Below are positions 7,366 through 9,378 of a DNA stretch of 9,378 nucleotides, one piece after another. Source of the DNA: Spirochaetales bacterium (GTDB lineage Bacteria > Spirochaetota > Spirochaetia > SZUA-6 > DRHE01); contig JAGLQP010000044.1 of NCBI GenBank assembly GCA_023136785.1, positions 1 to 9,378 of the forward strand, given 5' to 3'. How positions within the stretch are numbered: position 1 is the first letter of the stretch; each line of letters begins with the position of its first letter. The position numbers were made by a program, and so were the translations under genes. The notes beneath the pieces were generated by a model. The model had not been told where the DNA came from, searched no databases, and saw only the letters and a program-made list of their open reading frames with translations.

Positions 7366-8735
7366 TCTACCTCCACATCGTGTCTGTGAACCATACTCTT
7401 TAACGCTTTTCCCCGCTCGGAAGACAGTCCATCACGAAATCTATCTCTGTACCCGAACAGGCTGCCAAAGACGGCAACGGTTCCTCTCCGGTCTTCCAGG
7501 ATCGGGATCTTCCAGCATTCCTGTTTAGCTACTCGCCACTCGGCAAACAGCTTTCTAACTGCTCTGCTGCCCCCCCCCAGGGTTATGCTGTCCCCTGATC
7601 TGGCGGAACGAAGGAGGACAGGGACAGCTCCCCCCCTCGAACCACCGGACTCGAAGATGAGTCCTGCTTCGGGGACCACTATCCTGTTCCCGCCTCTGAT
7701 AACTATAAAATAACCTTTTTCGCTATGACCGACAACATCCATGGCCAAGATCAACTGTTCCCCTCTCCAGTACAGTCGAATTCCGTAACCGGAGAGCACG
7801 ATCCGTCGAAGGCGGACAAAACGATCGTCCTCAACCCGGGAGAGGAACCTGTAGGGGATCCTCTTTCTTTCCACAGCCAACGAGTTGAGCAGACCGGTGA
7901 TGGAGAACACGCGCAGCACACCCGGAACTGCGAGAAACTCCCGCCCCGAGATCCTGTAGCCACCCCGGGTAGACCTCCAGAGAAGACGTCTCTTACTTTC
8001 AGAATCAACATAGGCTCTCAATCTGGAGAGCTTTTTTGAGAGGGAGAGCAAACTCCCACGAAAACCGGGGAATATCTGTTCGGCTGCCGGCAACAGGTTG
8101 TGACGCACGGCATTCCGCAGATACCGTCTGTCCTCGTTGGTGGTGTCTGTCAGGTAGCTCAGATTAAAGTCGGAAAGATATCGGATAATCTGTGGGCGGG
8201 TACAATCGTACAGGGGACGGACAATAAAGTCCCGCTTTTCCGGGATTCCCGGCAATCCACTCAGATCGACGCCCTGAAAAAAACGCATAACCAGGGTCTC
8301 TACCTGATCATCCGCCGTGTGGCCAAGGGCAATGTACTCACATTGCTTTTCCGAAGCCGTTGTCTTCAAGTAATTATACCGGGACTCTCGAGCAACCTCC
8401 TCAAGGCTTCTACCCGTACTCCGGGCGCGTTGCGCGAGAACGCCGTGGGGCAATCTATCCCAGGACAGATCCACTCCCAGGTTCGAACAGGTCTGCTGGA
8501 TGAACTCCAAGTCCTTGTCCATCTCTCGGCGGGATCGGATGCCGTGGTCAAGAAAGGCGACATTCAGTGCGAGTGGATACCGGCCTTTGAGTCGGTGCAG
8601 GATGCAGAGCAGACAGAGGGAATCCGGCCCTCCGGACAGAGCAACCAAGATGCGGGATCCCCGGGCAATCCCGTGTCTGTGCAGATAATCAAGGACTTTC
8701 CGTTCAACTGCGCTCGGTTCTTCTGTTGAAGACAT
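7362..8735 (-). CDS. tilS: tRNA(Ile)-lysidine synthetase TilS
   Basis: The 457-residue protein is a complete long-form TilS, the enzyme that uses ATP and lysine to convert C34 of the AUA-reading tRNA-Ile to lysidine. The N-terminal PP-loop ATPase domain shows SGGPDS (34-39), FLDHGIR (61-67), LGHTADDQVET (137-147) and RHNLLP (211-216). A middle helical domain follows. The C-terminal TilS_C domain spans about 373-425 (SGDSITLGGGS, then IPILEDRRG). The ATG at 8735 lies within the last codons of pth (32 nt overlap) and has GGGGAGGG at 8742-8749, itself inside pth. The stop overlaps the ftsH GTG by 4 nt. The C-terminal domain is encoded through a G9 tract (7570-7578) and a G7 tract (7630-7636), both slippage-prone. 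Confidence 0.96.
   Translation of the reverse strand: MSSTEEPSAVERKVLDYLHRHGIARGSRILVALSGGPDSLCLLCILHRLKGRYPLALNVAFLDHGIRSRREMDKDLEFIQQTCSNLGVDLSWDRLPHGVLAQRARSTGRSLEEVARESRYNYLKTTASEKQCEYIALGHTADDQVETLVMRFFQGVDLSGLPGIPEKRDFIVRPLYDCTRPQIIRYLSDFNLSYLTDTTNEDRRYLRNAVRHNLLPAAEQIFPGFRGSLLSLSKKLSRLRAYVDSESKRRLLWRSTRGGYRISGREFLAVPGVLRVFSITGLLNSLAVERKRIPYRFLSRVEDDRFVRLRRIVLSGYGIRLYWRGEQLILAMDVVGHSEKGYFIVIRGGNRIVVPEAGLIFESGGSRGGAVPVLLRSARSGDSITLGGGSRAVRKLFAEWRVAKQECWKIPILEDRRGTVAVFGSLFGYRDRFRDGLSSERGKALKSMVHRHDVEVE
7570..7578 (-). repeat. poly-G tract (G9 on the coding strand) inside tilS
   Basis: Nine consecutive C on the plus strand read as G9 in tilS, covering the end of Leu386 and Gly387-389. Adding one G puts TAG in frame at 7555-7557, after residue 393. 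Losing one G brings TAG at 7529-7531, after residue 401. Both remove most of the TilS_C domain and end translation 165-190 nt before the ftsH start. Confidence 0.95.
7630..7636 (-). repeat. poly-G tract (G7 on the coding strand) inside tilS
   Basis: Seven consecutive C on the plus strand encode the Arg367-Gly368-Gly369 stretch of TilS. It lies 51 bp from the G9 tract and is the second G homopolymer in the gene's C-terminal part. Confidence 0.9.
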
Positions 8736-9285
8736 TCATCACCCTCCCCAGCCCCTCCTCCATCAGCTGAAGCACACCCGCCGCGGCTGTGTGAACTCCT
8801 TCGTCGAGCAGGTTTGCTTCCTTGCCTCGGGCTTCGCAAAGCACATAGTCCACCACATCGGTTCTACGATTCGGCCGACCTACACCGATGTATAGCCGCG
8901 GGAAGTCATACCGCCCCAGCCGCTGGATGATCGCGGCCAACCCTTTGTGCCCGGCGGAAGATCCTTTTCGTTTTATTCGGCATTCCCCCACAGGCAGGTC
9001 CATGGTGTCGCAGACCACCAGGAGCTCCTCGATGGCGGCACCGGTCCGTCTTAAAACATCCGGAAAGATATCACCTGAACGGTTCATGTAGGTAGTGGGT
9101 TTGACCAGATACAGCCTTCCTGACTCAAGGTCCGTCCAAGCGATGGAATAATTCTTGAGAAACGCCCTTTTAAAGGTGAGTCGGAACCTCTCCGCCAGGA
9201 TATCCACAGTCCTGAAACCCACGTTGTGACGGGTCGAGCTATACCTGTTTCCCGGATTCCCCAATCCGACAACGGTGAGATCCAG
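8704..9285 (-). CDS. pth: peptidyl-tRNA hydrolase, apparent CTG start
   Basis: Pth releases peptides from prematurely dropped peptidyl-tRNA and recycles the tRNA. From the CTG at 9285-9283 the protein has 193 residues (E. coli 194). The first strand runs into VVGLGNPG; Asn10 and His20 (TRHN), Met67-Asn68 (TTYMN) and catalytic Asp93 (CDTMD) all fall at the E. coli numbers. The usual GHNGL reads GHKGL, so position 114 is Lys, not Asn. Between the upstream TAA (9289-9291) and the core GLGNPG no ATG or GTG exists. The TTG at 9264 would begin inside the motif, delete the first beta-strand, and lacks an SD. The CTG has GAGGAG (9292-9297) at a 6-nt spacing. Only 3 nt separate it from the L25-like gene, and its 3' end overlaps tilS by 32 nt. 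Identity is certain; the start is inferred. Confidence 0.93.
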   Translation of the reverse strand: MDLTVVGLGNPGNRYSSTRHNVGFRTVDILAERFRLTFKRAFLKNYSIAWTDLESGRLYLVKPTTYMNRSGDIFPDVLRRTGAAIEELLVVCDTMDLPVGECRIKRKGSSAGHKGLAAIIQRLGRYDFPRLYIGVGRPNRRTDVVDYVLCEARGKEANLLDEGVHTAAAGVLQLMEEGLGRVMNVFNRRTERS

Positions 9286-9288
9286 GGC

Positions 9289-9378
9289 TTACTCCTCAGC
9301 CTGCCCCTCTGCGGCTTCCTCTTCAGCCTCCTCCCCTTCGACAGCTTCCTCCTCGATCTCCTCGGGAACCTCCTCTTC
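9289..9378 (-). CDS. rplY: C-terminal end of a probable 50S ribosomal protein L25/Ctc (partial, 5' end outside window)
   Basis: Only 29 codons and the TAA stop (9289-9291) are in the window. They encode a highly acidic tail, 17 Glu of 29 residues, punctuated by Ala, Gly, Val and Pro and ending QAEE. The 5S-rRNA-binding domain, if present, lies beyond the right edge. The call rests on two things known of the family: many L25/Ctc proteins end in such a Glu/Ala-rich tail, and the ctc-pth gene order is widely conserved. Any other acidic-tailed protein would also fit the residues seen, so the identity is an inference. The final GAG GAG codons double as the SD of pth. Confidence 0.6.
   Translation of the reverse strand, partial: EEEVPEEIEEEAVEGEEAEEEAAEGQAEE
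9292..9297 (-). promoter_or_regulatory. ribosome-binding site that decides the pth start
   Basis: GAGGAG, the last two Glu codons of the upstream gene, sits 6 nt before the CTG at 9285-9283. No comparable purine motif precedes the only other candidate start, TTG at 9264. Confidence 0.6.

Noticed and set aside
8100..8729. A 209-codon open frame antisense to tilS
   Set aside because: It shows no motifs or convincing start signal; the tilS frame has the PP-loop and other family motifs throughout.
9262..9264. TTG at 9264 as the pth start
   Set aside because: It would begin within GLGNPG, remove the first beta-strand and lacks an SD at usable distance.
1..9378. CRISPR array, tRNA/rRNA gene, insertion sequence, prophage or defence cassette
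   Set aside because: No spaced direct repeats, cloverleaf, terminal inverted repeats, transposase or integrase motifs were seen; all long genes are accounted for by housekeeping or envelope families.

Overview
The window carries ordinary bacterial chromosomal DNA with dense, fairly G+C-rich coding and no tRNA, rRNA, CRISPR array, transposase or phage gene. A spirochaete, probably a free-living Spirochaeta-type organism, is my best inference. It rests on a Maf/DUF115 (MptE-like) protein, a lipoprotein-type HtrA protease, and the order acidic-tailed L25/Ctc - pth - tilS - ftsH. No taxonomic marker is complete here, so the assignment is moderate.

Layout. Bases 1-219 are an AT-richer upstream region with a good sigma70-like promoter (155-184). 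It drives a rightward pair: a membrane-anchored parvulin-type prolyl isomerase (220-1752) overlapping by 4 nt a Maf/DUF115 protein (1749-3350). These converge on a leftward cluster that fills the rest of the window. Read in its own direction from the right edge, the cluster is: the end of a ribosomal protein L25/Ctc-like gene with a Glu-rich tail (9289-9378, partial), pth (8704-9285), tilS (7362-8735), ftsH (5491-7365), a small exported protein of unknown function (5160-5429), and a lipoprotein HtrA-type serine protease (3376-5163). Successive genes overlap or nearly touch (3 nt gap, 32 nt overlap, 4 nt overlap, about 60 nt gap with a probable internal promoter, 4 nt overlap). This suggests one translationally coupled operon with a second entry point before the last two genes.

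How the genes fit together. The leftward cluster combines translation (L25, peptidyl-tRNA hydrolase, tRNA-Ile lysidine synthetase) with membrane and envelope protein quality control (FtsH, HtrA). The rightward pair adds an envelope folding factor and a putative glycosyltransferase of the flagellin-modifying type.

I see no evidence for a new defence or mobile system. The points most worth checking are: pth appears to start at a CTG codon; the Pth residue aligned with E. coli Asn114 is Lys; tilS has poly-G tracts of 9 and 7 whose slippage would truncate TilS upstream of ftsH; and an unrecognised small exported protein is coupled to a lipoprotein HtrA with an added N-terminal helical domain.
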